From positions 170,552 to 234,551 of the forward strand of contig CANMTR010000005.1 in NCBI GenBank assembly GCA_947500825.1: DNA of 64,000 nucleotides. Reading direction: 5' to 3'. Both the position numbers and the translations under genes were made by a program. The DNA comes from an uncultured Paracoccaceae bacterium. GTDB taxonomy: Bacteria; Pseudomonadota; Alphaproteobacteria; Rhodobacterales; Rhodobacteraceae. Of this stretch, positions 1 through 8,463 are shown in pieces. Under the pieces are notes generated by a model. The model ran no database searches and had not been told where the DNA came from. It saw only the letters and a list, made by a program, of their open reading frames with translations. The stretch's first letter is position 1. Every line of letters begins with the position of its first letter.

Positions 1-1121
1 GCCACCGGGATGAAGTCCCCGACCGGGTTGCGCCCCTGCGGCACCGAGGGCCAGGGATGGAGACGCGCGGGCCGCCCCACCGGCGTGGTGGAGCCGTAGC
101 CGAAGCCGAAGCCGGTGCCGGGCTGCCCGATCTGGCCCAGCACGGCGGCGAGCGCCAGCCCCGCCCAGACCGCCTGCTCGCCATGGTCGGCGCGCTGCAG
201 GCCCCATGCGACGGTGATCATGGTGCGCCTGGCCGACATTTCGGCGGCCAGGGCGCGGATGCGGCCGGCGGGGATGTCGCAGAGGGGCGCGGCCCAGTCG
301 GCGCTCTTGGGCTCGCCGTCGGCCGCACCGGAGAGATAGTCGCGGAACGCGGGCCAGCCGCTGGTGCAGCGCGCGAGGAAGGCGGGGTCGTGCCGGCCCG
401 CGGCCCAGACCTCGTGGGCCAGTGCCAGCATCAGCGCCACGTCGGTGCCGGGGCGGATCGACAGCCATTCCGCGCCCTGGAGGTCGGTGCGGCGGGGCGA
501 GACGTTCACGACGCGCGCGGTCAGCCGGTCCAGCCAGTCTCCGACTTCGTGGGTGGAGGTGCCCGACGAGGCGATCTGGGCGGTGCGGGGCGAGATGCCG
601 CCGAAGGCCACGACCAGCTCGGCGTGGCGCGCCACCAGCGGCCAGCTCGTCATCCCGTCCTGGAAGGCGCGGTTGGTCATGCCCGTCACATGGGGCAGGA
701 TCACCTCGGCCGCGGCGTGGGAATAGGTGTCGCGCGAGGTGACGGCCCCGCCCACGAGGTTGAGGAACCGGCGAAGCTGGCTCTGGGCGTGGTGGAAACG
801 GCCCGCGCTGGCCCAGCCGTAGGAACCCGCGAAGATCGCGCCGTTGCCGTGGGCCGCCCGCACCCGGTCCAGTTCGTGCGCGACCGCCTCGGCCGCGCGA
901 TCCCACGAGACCTCGACATAGGCGTCCTTGTTGCGCGCCGCACCGCCGTCGCCGTCGAGCCAGCCTTGCCGTAGGGCGGGGCGCAGGACGCGGCTGGCCC
1001 GGTCCCTGGCGGCGGAGACCCAGCCACGCCCGATCCGCGAGGGCGCGGTGTCGCCCTCGACGGGGGCGAGGGCGTCGCCCTCGATGCGGTAGCTGCCCCA
1101 GTGGGCGGCGGTGTATCTCAT
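1..1121 (-). CDS. BisC-type molybdopterin oxidoreductase, N-terminal part (runs off window)
   Basis: The first 373 residues of a DMSO reductase-family molybdoenzyme, cut by the left window edge. The start at 1121 gives [15 protein letters not shown]. There is no Tat signal and no N-terminal iron-sulfur cysteine cluster, as in cytoplasmic biotin sulfoxide reductase rather than periplasmic DMSO/TMAO reductase. Residues 99-120 ([16 protein letters not shown]) are the family's pterin-contact stretch, and Ser134 in [10 protein letters not shown] sits where the molybdenum-ligating serine of this family lies. The likely role is reduction of an S-oxide or N-oxide such as biotin or methionine sulfoxide; the exact substrate cannot be read from this part. 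It is divergent from fhs, with 120 bp between the two starts. Family assignment is firm, substrate is inference. Confidence 0.85.
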   Translation of the reverse strand, partial: MRYTAAHWGSYRIEGDALAPVEGDTAPSRIGRGWVSAARDRASRVLRPALRQGWLDGDGGAARNKDAYVEVSWDRAAEAVAHELDRVRAAHGNGAIFAGSYGWASAGRFHHAQSQLRRFLNLVGGAVTSRDTYSHAAAEVILPHVTGMTNRAFQDGMTSWPLVARHAELVVAFGGISPRTAQIASSGTSTHEVGDWLDRLTARVVNVSPRRTDLQGAEWLSIRPGTDVALMLALAHEVWAAGRHDPAFLARCTSGWPAFRDYLSGAADGEPKSADWAAPLCDIPAGRIRALAAEMSARRTMITVAWGLQRADHGEQAVWAGLALAAVLGQIGQPGTGFGFGYGSTTPVGRPARLHPWPSVPQGRNPVGDFIPV

Positions 1122-1241
1122 CGCGTCCGACCTCCCGCGTGTCCGGCCGGTCCATCTGGCGCGGGGCGCGGCGGGGGTCAACGGCGGCTTGCCGGGGGTG
1201 CCGCGCGGCTCTACCGATTGGGGCATGGCGGGGAGGACCGG

Positions 1242-2912
1242 ATGACGAGCGACATCGAGATCGCGCGCGCGGCGCGCAAGAGACCGATCGCCGAGATCGG
1301 CGCTGGCCTGGGTATCGCGGCAGAGGACCTCGTGCCCTACGGCCACGACAAGGCGAAGGTCGCGGCGGGGGTTCTGCCGGGCCTGTCGGCGCGGCCGGAC
1401 GGCAAGCTGATCCTGGTCACCGCCGTCAGCCCCACGCCGGCGGGGGAGGGCAAGACGACGATGACCGTTGGCCTGGGCGACGCGCTGGCGGCGGCGGGGC
1501 GGCGCACCTGCATCTGCCTGCGCGAGCCGTCCCTCGGTCCCAATTTCGGGATGAAGGGCGGCGCGGCGGGGGGCGGATACGCCCAGGTCGTGCCGATGGA
1601 GGACCTCAACCTCCACTTCACCGGCGACATCCACGCGATCGGGGCGGCGCACAACCTGCTCGCGGCATTGATCGACAACCACATCCACTGGGGCAACGCG
1701 CTCGACATCGACCCGGCGCGGGTGTCCTGGCGTCGGGTGGTGGACATGAACGACCGTGCCCTGCGCCAAGTGGTGACCGGGCTGGGCGGCCCGGCCAATG
1801 GCGTCCCGCGGGAGGCGGGATTCGACATCACCGTCGCCTCGGAGGTGATGGCGATCCTGTGCCTGGCCCGCGACCTCGGCGACCTGGAGGCCCGGCTGGG
1901 CGCGATGATCGTGGCGCAGCGGCGTGACCTGTCACCCGTCCGCGCCCGCGACATCGGCGCGGAGGGGGCGATGGCCGTGCTGCTGCGCGACGCGATGCTG
2001 CCCAACCTCGTCCAGACGCTCGAGGCCACGCCGGCGCTGGTGCATGGCGGCCCCTTCGCCAACATCGCCCATGGCTGCAATTCGGCGGTGGCCACGCGAA
2101 CGGCTCTGAAGCTCGCGGATTACGTGGTGACGGAGGCGGGGTTCGGCGCCGACCTGGGCGCCGAGAAGTTCTTCGACATCAAGTGCCGCTCGGCCGGGCT
2201 GCGGCCGGACGCGGCAGTGGTCGTGGCGACGGTGCGCGCCATGAAGATGCACGGGGGCGTGGCGCGCGACGCGCTGGGCGCGGAGGACGTGGCGGCGGTG
2301 CGGCGCGGCTGCGCCAACCTGGGCCGCCACCTGGAGAACCTGGCGCTGTTCGGCGTGCCGGCGATCGTGGCGATCAACCACTTCGCCGGCGATACCGAGG
2401 CCGAGACGGAGGCGCTGGCCGAGTACGTTCGCGCGGCGGGGGGCGTGGCGGTCGTGGCGCACCACTGGGCCGAGGGCGGGGCGGGCGCCGCCGAGCTCGC
2501 GCGACACGTGGTCGACCTGGCAGAAAGCGGCCGCGCGGACTTCGCGCCCCTCTACACCGACGACCTGCCGCTCTGGGACAAGATCGAGACGGTGGCGCGC
2601 CGGATCTACCGGGCAGGCAGCGTGACGCCCGCGCCGGGTCTGCGCGACCGCCTCGCCCGGTGGGAGGCAGACGGGTTCGGCGGGTTGCCGGTCTGCATGG
2701 CGAAGACGCCCTATTCCTTCTCGGCCGACCCGGCGCTCGTGGGCGCGCCGGAGGGTCACGACCTGCCCGTGCGGGAGGTGCGCCTGTCCGCGGGGGCGGG
2801 GTTCGTCGTGGCGGTCTGCGGGCAGGTGATGACCATGCCGGGCCTGCCGCGCGAGCCCGCCGCGCAATCCATCGGGCTGGACGCGGAGGGCCGGATCGAA
2901 GGGCTGTTCTGA
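1242..2912 (+). CDS. fhs: Formate--tetrahydrofolate ligase
   Basis: A 556-residue enzyme that makes 10-formyltetrahydrofolate from formate, ATP and tetrahydrofolate in one-carbon metabolism. The length is normal for the family. A P-loop-like [14 protein letters not shown] lies near residues 63-76, followed by the conserved [19 protein letters not shown] and [14 protein letters not shown] blocks. The ATG at 1242 is chosen because GGGGAGG lies just upstream (1230-1236) and the protein then begins MTSDIEIA as expected; the upstream in-frame extension is low-complexity noise. It converges with icd across a shared hairpin at 2926-2957. It fits with the 5-formyl-THF cyclo-ligase at 21142 in the same pathway. 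Confidence 0.97.
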   Translation: MTSDIEIARAARKRPIAEIGAGLGIAAEDLVPYGHDKAKVAAGVLPGLSARPDGKLILVTAVSPTPAGEGKTTMTVGLGDALAAAGRRTCICLREPSLGPNFGMKGGAAGGGYAQVVPMEDLNLHFTGDIHAIGAAHNLLAALIDNHIHWGNALDIDPARVSWRRVVDMNDRALRQVVTGLGGPANGVPREAGFDITVASEVMAILCLARDLGDLEARLGAMIVAQRRDLSPVRARDIGAEGAMAVLLRDAMLPNLVQTLEATPALVHGGPFANIAHGCNSAVATRTALKLADYVVTEAGFGADLGAEKFFDIKCRSAGLRPDAAVVVATVRAMKMHGGVARDALGAEDVAAVRRGCANLGRHLENLALFGVPAIVAINHFAGDTEAETEALAEYVRAAGGVAVVAHHWAEGGAGAAELARHVVDLAESGRADFAPLYTDDLPLWDKIETVARRIYRAGSVTPAPGLRDRLARWEADGFGGLPVCMAKTPYSFSADPALVGAPEGHDLPVREVRLSAGAGFVVAVCGQVMTMPGLPREPAAQSIGLDAEGRIEGLF

Positions 2913-2925
2913 GCCGGTCGCGAAA

Positions 2926-2957
2926 GGGCCCGCCGCCTCGGGGGAGGTGGCGGGCCC
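2926..2957. terminator. Bidirectional hairpin between fhs and icd
   Basis: An inverted repeat with 13-nt arms, GGGCCCGCCGCCT and AGGTGGCGGGCCC (one G-T type mismatch), and a six-base CGGGGG loop. It lies 14 bp past the fhs stop and 26 bp past the icd stop, so it can end both convergent transcripts. A short A run (2923-2925) precedes it, which is a T run for the icd transcript. Confidence 0.75.
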
Positions 2958-2982
2958 TGCAATGCCATGGAAGGCGGCTGGA

Positions 2983-4194
2983 TCAGGCGAGGGCCTTCTG
3001 GAGCCCTTCCTCGACCTTGTCGAGGAACCCTTGGGTCGTCAGCCAGCTCTGGTCGGGACCGACGAGGAGGGCGAGGTCCTTCGTCATGTGGCCCGATTCC
3101 ACGGTGTCGACGACGACCTTCTCGAGCGTGTCTGCGAAGGTCTCGAGCTCGGAGTTGTCGTCGAGCTGGGCGCGGTGGCGCAGGCCGCCCGTCCAGGCGA
3201 AGATCGAGGCAATGGAGTTGGTCGAGGTCTCTTCGCCGGCCTGGTGGCGGCGGAAGTGGCGCGTGACGGTGCCGTGGGCGGCCTCCGATTCCACCACCTT
3301 GCCATTGGGCGTCATCAGCCGCGAGGTCATCAGGCCGAGGCTGCCGAACCCTTGCGCCACCGTGTCGGACTGCACGTCGCCGTCGTAGTTCTTGCAGGCC
3401 CAGACGTAGCCGCCCGACCACTTCATCGAGGCGGCGACCATGTCGTCGATCAGGCGGTGCTCGTAGGTGATCCCGGCCTTGTCGAACTTGTCCTTGAACT
3501 CGGCGTCGAACACTTCCTGGAACAGGATCATGAAGCGGCCGTCATAGGTCTTCAGGATCGTGTTCTTGGTGGAGAGATAGACGGGGTAGCCGCGGTTCAG
3601 GCCGTAGTTGAACGAGGCGCGGGCGAAGTCGCGGATCGAGTCGTCGAGGTTGTACATGCCCATGAACACGCCCGCGGAGGGCGCGTCGAAGACCTCCTCC
3701 TCGATTTCGGTGCCGTCCTCGCCGGTGAACTTGATCGTCAGCTTGCCCGGCCCGGGGAACTTCATGTCGGTGGCGCGGTACTGGTCGCCGTAGGCGTGGC
3801 GGCCGATGACGATGGGCTGGGTCCAGCCCGGCACCAGGCGCGGCACGTTCTGGCAGATGATCGGCTCGCGGAAGACGACGCCGCCCAGGATGTTGCGGAT
3901 CGTGCCGTTGGGCGAGCGCCACATCTTCTTGAGGCCGAACTCCTCGACCCGGCCCTCGTCGGGGGTGATCGTGGCGCATTTCACGCCGCAGCCGACCTCC
4001 TTGATCTTCTCCGCGGCATCGACGGTAACCTGGTCCTCGGTGCGGTCGCGCTCCTCGATGCCGAGGTCGTAATAGAGCAGATCCACGTCCAGGTAGGGCA
4101 GGATCAGCTTCTGCTTGATGAAATCCCAGATGATGCGGGTCATCTCGTCGCCGTCGAGCTCGACGATCGGGTTGTCGACCTTGATCTTCGCCAT
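2983..4194 (-). CDS. icd: NADP-dependent isocitrate dehydrogenase, eukaryote-type
   Basis: A 403-residue homodimeric-type (subfamily II) isocitrate dehydrogenase of the TCA cycle, oxidising isocitrate to 2-oxoglutarate with NADP. It begins [20 protein letters not shown] and carries the substrate-binding [11 protein letters not shown] segment near residue 90-100. The NADP-binding region [14 protein letters not shown] and the [13 protein letters not shown] stretch lie near residues 305-330. Length and sequence match the mitochondrial-like form usual in alphaproteobacteria. The longer open frame upstream (to 4467) is antisense to the next gene, so the ATG at 4194 is used, preceded by AGAGG. It supplies 2-oxoglutarate for the glutamate synthase encoded near the other end of the window. 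Confidence 0.97.
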   Translation of the reverse strand: MAKIKVDNPIVELDGDEMTRIIWDFIKQKLILPYLDVDLLYYDLGIEERDRTEDQVTVDAAEKIKEVGCGVKCATITPDEGRVEEFGLKKMWRSPNGTIRNILGGVVFREPIICQNVPRLVPGWTQPIVIGRHAYGDQYRATDMKFPGPGKLTIKFTGEDGTEIEEEVFDAPSAGVFMGMYNLDDSIRDFARASFNYGLNRGYPVYLSTKNTILKTYDGRFMILFQEVFDAEFKDKFDKAGITYEHRLIDDMVAASMKWSGGYVWACKNYDGDVQSDTVAQGFGSLGLMTSRLMTPNGKVVESEAAHGTVTRHFRRHQAGEETSTNSIASIFAWTGGLRHRAQLDDNSELETFADTLEKVVVDTVESGHMTKDLALLVGPDQSWLTTQGFLDKVEEGLQKALA

Positions 4195-4335
4195 GGGGGC
4201 CTCTTCACGTGGGTAACGGGGTCGTTCCCGACTAGCCCATGCGTTAGGCGGATGAAAGCGTATACCAATGGATACCGAAGGGATGGGAGGAACGTTTGTC
4301 GCGGGCACGCGTCTCCTTGGCGAAAGGAGATTTTC

Positions 4336-4494
4336 ATGGACCTCATCCGCATCATCATCGCCATCCTGCTGCCGCCTCTCGGCGTCTTTCTTCAGGAGGG
4401 CCTTGGCAAGCACTTCTGGATCAACATCCTCTTGACGATCCTGGGCTACATTCCGGGCATCGTGCACGCGATCTGGATCATCGCGCGCCGCTGA
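4336..4494 (+). CDS. YqaE/Pmp3-family small membrane protein
   Basis: A 52-residue peptide made of two hydrophobic segments: [20 protein letters not shown], then a short polar turn, EGLGKHF, then [20 protein letters not shown]. This is the Pmp3/YqaE fold, including the LLPPLGVF and [12 protein letters not shown] blocks typical of the family. Family members (yeast Pmp3, plant RCI2) affect membrane potential and salt or cold tolerance; the bacterial role is poorly known. The start is fixed by AAAGGAGA at 4323-4330. It is divergent from icd and followed by a WrbA-like gene, an arrangement consistent with a stress-related role, though that is only inference. Confidence 0.9.
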   Translation: MDLIRIIIAILLPPLGVFLQEGLGKHFWINILLTILGYIPGIVHAIWIIARR

Positions 4495-4596
4495 CGTTTC
4501 GCATCACCGCACACGACCCCTTCGCCGTTCCGGACTTACCCGGAGCCGGGCGGAGCATATGTCGGATACGATCGAAACACGCATAGGAGATCATTG

Positions 4597-5190
4597 ATGG
4601 CCAGCCCGAAGATCACCGTCCTGTTCTACTCCACCTACGGGACCAATCACGCGGTCGCCCAGGAAGCCGTGCGCGCCGCCGAGGAGGCGGGCGCCGAAGT
4701 CCGCCTGCGCCGCGTGAAGGAGACCGCGCCGCAGGAGGTCGTGAACGGCCAGGACGCGTGGAAGGAGCAGCTCGAGCGGATGTCCGACATCCCCGAGGCC
4801 AGCCCCGACGACATGGAATGGGCCGACGGCTACTTCATCTCCTGCCCGACGCGGTTCGGGGTCGTGGCCAGCCAGATGCGCGCTTTCTTCGACACGCTGG
4901 GGGGGCTGTGGCAGAACGGCAAGCTCGCCGACAAGCCGCTGACCGCCACCACCAGCGCCAACACCGAGCACGGCGGGCAGGAGACGACGTTCCTGTCGAT
5001 CTACCTCACCGCGATGCACTGGGGCTGCGTGATTGTGGCGCCGGGCTACACCGATCCGGTCAAGTTCGAGGACGGCGGCAACCCCTACGGCTTCTCCAAG
5101 GCCTCCGGTGAGCTGACCGACACCGACCGGCGCAGCATCTCCCATCAGTCCCGCCGCCTGTTGGAGATGGCCGGCAAGATCCGGGACTGA
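4597..5190 (+). CDS. wrbA: NAD(P)H:quinone oxidoreductase, WrbA type IV
   Basis: A 197-residue flavodoxin-like protein. The FMN phosphate loop is at the N-terminus (LFYSTYGTNHAVAQEA), and the mid-protein SCPTRFGVVASQMRAFFD and late GGGQE/GYTDP-type regions match WrbA. Family members transfer two electrons from NAD(P)H to quinones, avoiding semiquinone radicals. AGGAG at 4585-4589 is 7 nt before the ATG at 4597; a TTG immediately before it would add one residue and is less likely. It is convergent with arsR across a perfect hairpin. The conserved Gly-rich stretch before the last beta strand reads TTSANTEHGGQETTFLS, as in WrbA. Confidence 0.93.
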   Translation: MASPKITVLFYSTYGTNHAVAQEAVRAAEEAGAEVRLRRVKETAPQEVVNGQDAWKEQLERMSDIPEASPDDMEWADGYFISCPTRFGVVASQMRAFFDTLGGLWQNGKLADKPLTATTSANTEHGGQETTFLSIYLTAMHWGCVIVAPGYTDPVKFEDGGNPYGFSKASGELTDTDRRSISHQSRRLLEMAGKIRD

Positions 5191-5200
5191 GATCCTTCGG

Positions 5201-5224
5201 CGGCCCCGGCATGGACCGGGGCCG
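5201..5224. terminator. Bidirectional hairpin between wrbA and arsR
   Basis: A perfect 9-bp inverted repeat, CGGCCCCGG and CCGGGGCCG, with a six-base loop CATGGA. It fills the gap between the wrbA stop (5190) and the arsR stop (5225) and so can terminate both convergent genes. There is no clear T run on either side, which is common at this GC level. Confidence 0.65.
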
Positions 5225-5566
5225 TCATTCCTCTTCGTATGGGGCCGAGAGCCGCTCGGAGACGAGGAACCGCTCGTAGGCGTCCAGGTTCACCGGGTCG
5301 AACTGACCGAACCCCTGCATCCAGACGCTGGCAGCGCGCAGGGCGTCGGGCTCCAGCTTGCACCAGACGAGACGTCCGCGCCGCTCCTGCGCGATCAGGC
5401 GAGCTCGGGTCAGGATCCCGAGATGCTTCGAGATCGCGGCCAGGGAGAGCGGAAACGGCCCCGCCACGTCGGTCACCGACATGTCGTCCTCCAGCAGCAT
5501 CGCCAGGATCGCCCGCCGGGTCGGATCGGCCAGGGCGTGAAAGACGGCATCGAGGTCGCGGGCCAT
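5225..5566 (-). CDS. ArsR/SmtB-family transcriptional regulator
   Basis: A 113-residue winged-helix repressor. It begins MARDLDAVFHALADPTRRAILAML, the usual first helix of the family, and the recognition helix is LSLAAISKHLGILTRARLI near residues 38-58. There are no cysteine pairs of the metal-sensing alpha3N type in the DNA-binding helix, so it more resembles the non-metal ArsR branch (DUF-like regulators next to SRPBCC or oxidoreductase genes). A perfect inverted repeat TTCAAC-N6-GTTGAA lies 18 bp upstream of the start and is a good candidate for its own operator. The neighbouring divergent operon is atpI, unlikely to be a target. Confidence 0.9.
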   Translation of the reverse strand: MARDLDAVFHALADPTRRAILAMLLEDDMSVTDVAGPFPLSLAAISKHLGILTRARLIAQERRGRLVWCKLEPDALRAASVWMQGFGQFDPVNLDAYERFLVSERLSAPYEEE

Positions 5567-5583
5567 GGTTCTCCGGGGGATCG

Positions 5584-5601
5584 TTCAACCGATACGTTGA
5601 A
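5584..5601. promoter_or_regulatory. Candidate ArsR operator (inverted repeat)
   Basis: TTCAAC-CGATAC-GTTGAA is a perfect 6-bp inverted repeat with a six-base spacer, starting 18 bp before the arsR start codon. ArsR-family dimers bind imperfect palindromes of this size over their own promoters. Autoregulation is inference. Confidence 0.5.
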
Positions 5602-5668
5602 TATGGACGATCCGCAGCGCCGCGACCAGCGCCGCTCAACCTGCTGATTTCATTATAAACCTGCCGTA

Positions 5669-5697
5669 TTGACGATTCCGGACCCCCCGCCTAGGGT
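5669..5697 (+). promoter_or_regulatory. Sigma-70-like promoter of the F0 ATP synthase operon
   Basis: TTGACG (5669-5674) matches five of six bases of the -35 consensus. After exactly 17 bp comes TAGGGT (5692-5697) as a weak -10. It lies 29 bp before the atpI start, in the only non-coding gap ahead of the operon. Confidence 0.55.
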
Positions 5698-5725
5698 CCG
5701 CCCAACCGTTCAAGGGGCAGCTTCG

Positions 5726-6067
5726 ATGGTCGACGATGCCACCCGCGCCCGCATGGAGGCGCTGGAGAAGCGGCTGGCCGAGCGCAAGCGTGCGGATCGG
5801 CCGGCACCGAAGACGGGGCAGGGCTATTCGGGCGCCGAGCTCGCGTGGCGGATGGTGATAGAGCTCGTGACCGGTCTGGGGATCGGTTTCGGCATCGGAT
5901 ACGGCCTCGACACCCTCTTGGGGACGATGCCGATCTTTCTGGTGCTGTTCATATTCCTCGGCTTCGCGGCCGGCATCAAGGTGATGCTGCGCACCGCGAA
6001 GGAGGTCGAACTTGGCGCGGCGCCGAAGGCGGCGGACGAGAGAGGGGACGACGATGGCGCAGCATGA
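5726..6067 (+). CDS. atpI: ATP synthase protein I (F0 assembly factor)
   Basis: A 113-residue small membrane protein at the head of the F0 operon. A charged N-terminal helix ([20 protein letters not shown]) is followed by two membrane segments, roughly residues 45-68 (rich in [12 protein letters not shown]) and 72-92 ([17 protein letters not shown]). AtpI helps assemble the c-ring and is linked to Mg transport in some species. The ATG at 5726 is preferred over an upstream in-frame ATG because AAGGGG precedes it and family members start with this charged helix. Its last 14 bases overlap the start of atpB in another frame. Confidence 0.92.
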   Translation: MVDDATRARMEALEKRLAERKRADRPAPKTGQGYSGAELAWRMVIELVTGLGIGFGIGYGLDTLLGTMPIFLVLFIFLGFAAGIKVMLRTAKEVELGAAPKAADERGDDDGAA

Positions 6068-6854
6068 GGCAGCCATTCTGGTGGAAGAGGGCGCGAGCGG
6101 GGCGGCCCATGGCGGCTCAGAGGGCGGCCTGAGCATCCACCCCATGGACCAGTTCGTGGTCCAGCCGCTGTTCCACGACGGGGCGGTCGGGATCTTCACC
6201 GTGACCAACGCCACGTTCTGGATGGCGATGGCGGTCCTGTGCACCGTGCTCCTGCTGGTGATCGGCACCCGTGGCCGCAACGTGGTACCTAGCCGCGCGC
6301 AGTCCGTGGCCGAACTCGCCTACGGATTCGTCTACAAGATGGTCGAGGACGTGACGGGGCGCGAGGCGGTCAAGTACTTCCCCTACATCATGACGCTGTT
6401 CATGTTCATCGTGATGGCGAATTCGCTGGCGCTCCTGCCGATGTCCTTTGCGCCCACCGCTCATATCTCGGTAACGGCGGTCCTCGCCTTCGCGGTGTTC
6501 TTCGGCGTCACGATCCTGGGCTTCGTCAAGCACGGCACGTCGTTCCTGGGGTTGTTCTGGGTCTCGTCGGCGCCGCTCGTGATCCGGCCGGTGCTGGCGG
6601 TGATCGAGTTGATCTCGTATTTCGTGCGGCCGGTGAGCCACTCCGTCCGACTGGCGGGCAACATCACCGCCGGACACGCCGTCCTCAAGGTGTTCGCTGG
6701 TTTCGCGAGCGTCATGGGAATCGGTGCGATCCTTCCGGTCGTTGCGATCACGGCGATCTATGCGCTGGAGGTGCTGGTGGCCTTCATCCAGGCCTACATC
6801 TTCACCATCCTCACCTGCGTCTACCTCAAGGACGCGTTGCACCCCTCTCACTAA
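6054..6854 (+). CDS. atpB: ATP synthase F0 subunit a
   Basis: A 266-residue polytopic proton-channel subunit. It has five to six hydrophobic segments; the essential arginine is Arg199 in [16 protein letters not shown], which faces the c-ring glutamate, and the later [17 protein letters not shown] helix is the usual last segment. The start at 6054 ([13 protein letters not shown]) has AGAGGGG upstream, inside the atpI reading frame. It forms the a/c interface with AtpE. The position of atpI-atpB-atpE-b'-b without F1 genes is the normal alphaproteobacterial split arrangement. Confidence 0.97.
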   Translation: MAQHEAAILVEEGASGAAHGGSEGGLSIHPMDQFVVQPLFHDGAVGIFTVTNATFWMAMAVLCTVLLLVIGTRGRNVVPSRAQSVAELAYGFVYKMVEDVTGREAVKYFPYIMTLFMFIVMANSLALLPMSFAPTAHISVTAVLAFAVFFGVTILGFVKHGTSFLGLFWVSSAPLVIRPVLAVIELISYFVRPVSHSVRLAGNITAGHAVLKVFAGFASVMGIGAILPVVAITAIYALEVLVAFIQAYIFTILTCVYLKDALHPSH

Positions 6855-6916
6855 CGCGGATGCGAGGGGGTGTTCCCCTCCGTCAAAACAGAACTTCCAA
6901 TAGACAGGAGACTTCG

Positions 6917-7153
6917 ATGGAAGGCGATATCGCGAACATGGGTCAGTTCATCGGTGCCGGCATCGCCGCGCTGGGGTCCGGCCTTTCGGCCCTCGGCGTC
7001 GGCAACGTCGCCGCCAACTTCCTCAACGGCGCCCTGCGCAACCCGTCGGCCGCCGCCGGGCAGACCGCCACGCTCTTCATCGGCATCGCCTTTGCCGAGG
7101 CGCTGGGGATCTTCTCGTTCCTCGTCGCGCTGCTGCTGATGTTCGCCGTCTGA
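6917..7153 (+). CDS. atpE: ATP synthase F0 subunit c
   Basis: A 78-residue hairpin of two membrane helices joined by the polar loop ALRNPSA. Glu61, in the second helix ([13 protein letters not shown]), is the proton carrier, and the first helix is glycine-rich as needed for c-ring packing. An AGGAG lies 10 bases upstream. There are 62 bp between atpB and this gene and 78 bp after it, the latter holding a hairpin. The absence of a sodium-binding Gln/Ser/Thr pattern at the ion site points to proton coupling, which is expected for the group. Confidence 0.97.
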   Translation: MEGDIANMGQFIGAGIAALGSGLSALGVGNVAANFLNGALRNPSAAAGQTATLFIGIAFAEALGIFSFLVALLLMFAV

Positions 7154-7177
7154 TCACGACACACGTGACGTTCGGGG

Positions 7178-7206
7178 CCGGGCGGGAGCCGAAAGGCGCC
7201 GCCCGG
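7178..7206 (+). other. Intercistronic hairpin between atpE and atpX
   Basis: CCGGGCGG and CCGCCCGG form an 8-bp stem around a 13-base loop, in the 78-bp gap after the c-subunit gene. No T run follows. Such a hairpin could act as a processing or stability element that raises c-subunit mRNA relative to downstream genes, or as a partial attenuator. Confidence 0.45.
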
Positions 7207-7231
7207 TCGACCCATATTCAGGAGGACGCGG

Positions 7232-7777
7232 ATGGCGACCGATCCTAGACAATCCGTCCTGGGCGAGGGCGAAACCGCGGCAACGGGCATGCCGCAGCTG
7301 GATCTCGGGTCTTTCCCGAACCAGATCTTCTGGCTCCTCGTGGCGCTGGGGGCGATCTATTACGTCCTGTCGCGGGTGGCGCTGCCCCGGATCGGCGCCG
7401 TGCTGGCCGAGCGTCAGGGCACGATCACCAACGATATCGCCGCAGCCGAAGAGCTCAAGCTGAAGGCGTCCGAGGCGGAGGCGGCCTACGAAAAGGCGCT
7501 GGCCGACGCCCGCGCCGAGGCGCACCGGATCTCCGACGAGAACAAGGCCGAGATGCAAGCCGAGCTGGACCGAGCGATGGAAAAGGCCGACGCCCGCATC
7601 TCCGAGCAGCAGGACGAGAGCGAGCGCCGCATCGCCGAGATCCGCGACAACGCCATGGCGAATGTCGAGGAAATCGCGAAGGAGACGGCGCAGGCCCTCG
7701 TCGGGGCCATGGGCGGCGAGGCCGAGAGCGGCCGCGTGAACAGCGCCGTGGACACCCGAATGGAGGAGCGCGCCTGA
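7232..7777 (+). CDS. atpX: ATP synthase F0 subunit b' (peripheral stalk)
   Basis: A 181-residue protein with one membrane segment near residues 29-50 (NQIFWLLVALGAIYYVLSR) and a long charged coiled coil to the end, rich in A, E, K and R. This is the b' form found beside b in photosynthetic bacteria and alphaproteobacteria. The N-terminus (MATDPRQSVLGEGETAATGMPQLDLGSFPN) is longer than in b and lacks a signal-like hydrophobic start. Its stop overlaps the atpF start by one base (TGATG). The b/b' heterodimer connects F1 to subunit a. AtpG is another symbol in use for b'. Confidence 0.92.
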   Translation: MATDPRQSVLGEGETAATGMPQLDLGSFPNQIFWLLVALGAIYYVLSRVALPRIGAVLAERQGTITNDIAAAEELKLKASEAEAAYEKALADARAEAHRISDENKAEMQAELDRAMEKADARISEQQDESERRIAEIRDNAMANVEEIAKETAQALVGAMGGEAESGRVNSAVDTRMEERA

Positions 7778-8331
7778 TGCGAGCCCTAGCCGTCCTTTCC
7801 GTCGTCGTTCCCGCGCCGGCTCTGGCCGCGACGGGGCCGTTCTTCTCGCTGGGGAACACGGACTTCGTCGTCAGCATGGGCTTCGTGCTGTTTTTGGCCA
7901 TCCTGGTCTATTACAAGGTCCCGCAGATGACGGGCCGGATGCTCGACAAGCGGGCCGAGGGCATCAAGTCGGACCTCGCCGAGGCCCGCGGCCTGCGCGA
8001 GGAAGCCCAGACGCTGCTGGCCTCCTACGAGCGCAAGCAGAAGGAGGTCCAGGAGCAGGCCGACCGGATCGTCGCCTCCGCCCGCGAACAGGCCAAGACC
8101 GAGGCGGAACAGGCCCGGGAGGAGCTGGACCGCAGCGTCGAGCGTCGTCTTCAGGCCGCGCGGGACCAGATCGCGCAAGCCGAGGCGGATGCGAAGCGCC
8201 GGGTGCGCAACCGTGCCGTCGAGGTGGCGGTGGCGGCAGCCCGTGACGTCCTGTCCGAGCAGATGGACAAGCAGCGTGGCGGTGCGATGATCGACCGCTC
8301 CATCGAGACCGTGGGCCGGCGGCTGAACTGA
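7777..8331 (+). CDS. atpF: ATP synthase F0 subunit b (peripheral stalk)
   Basis: A 184-residue stalk subunit. A hydrophobic, signal-like start (MRALAVLSVVVPAPALA) is followed by a membrane segment around residues 31-49 (VSMGFVLFLAILVYYKVP). From about residue 55 on it is a coiled coil (ERKQKEVQEQADRIVASARE). The translational overlap with atpX should give equal amounts of b and b'. It is the last gene of the F0 operon; a UUCG hairpin follows. Confidence 0.94.
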   Translation: MRALAVLSVVVPAPALAATGPFFSLGNTDFVVSMGFVLFLAILVYYKVPQMTGRMLDKRAEGIKSDLAEARGLREEAQTLLASYERKQKEVQEQADRIVASAREQAKTEAEQAREELDRSVERRLQAARDQIAQAEADAKRRVRNRAVEVAVAAARDVLSEQMDKQRGGAMIDRSIETVGRRLN

Positions 8332-8354
8332 GCCCGCCCGCCCCGAAGAGAAAT

Positions 8355-8390
8355 GGCGCGTCGTCCTTCGGGGCGGCGCGCCGTTTCGTT
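8355..8390 (+). terminator. UUCG-loop terminator after the F0 operon
   Basis: GGCGCGTCGTCC and GGGCGGCGCGCC form a 12-bp stem with two G-U pairs and a TTCG tetraloop, followed by GTTTCGTT. An alternative stem (8338-8348 with 8366-8376) overlaps it, so the RNA could switch between two folds. It lies 23 bp after the atpF stop. Confidence 0.7.
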
Positions 8391-8463
8391 CCTGCGCGGC
8401 GGTTCGCCGCCCGGGCCTCGGGGCCGCGTTGACCCCCGATCGCCCCGGCTTATTTCGCCGCGC

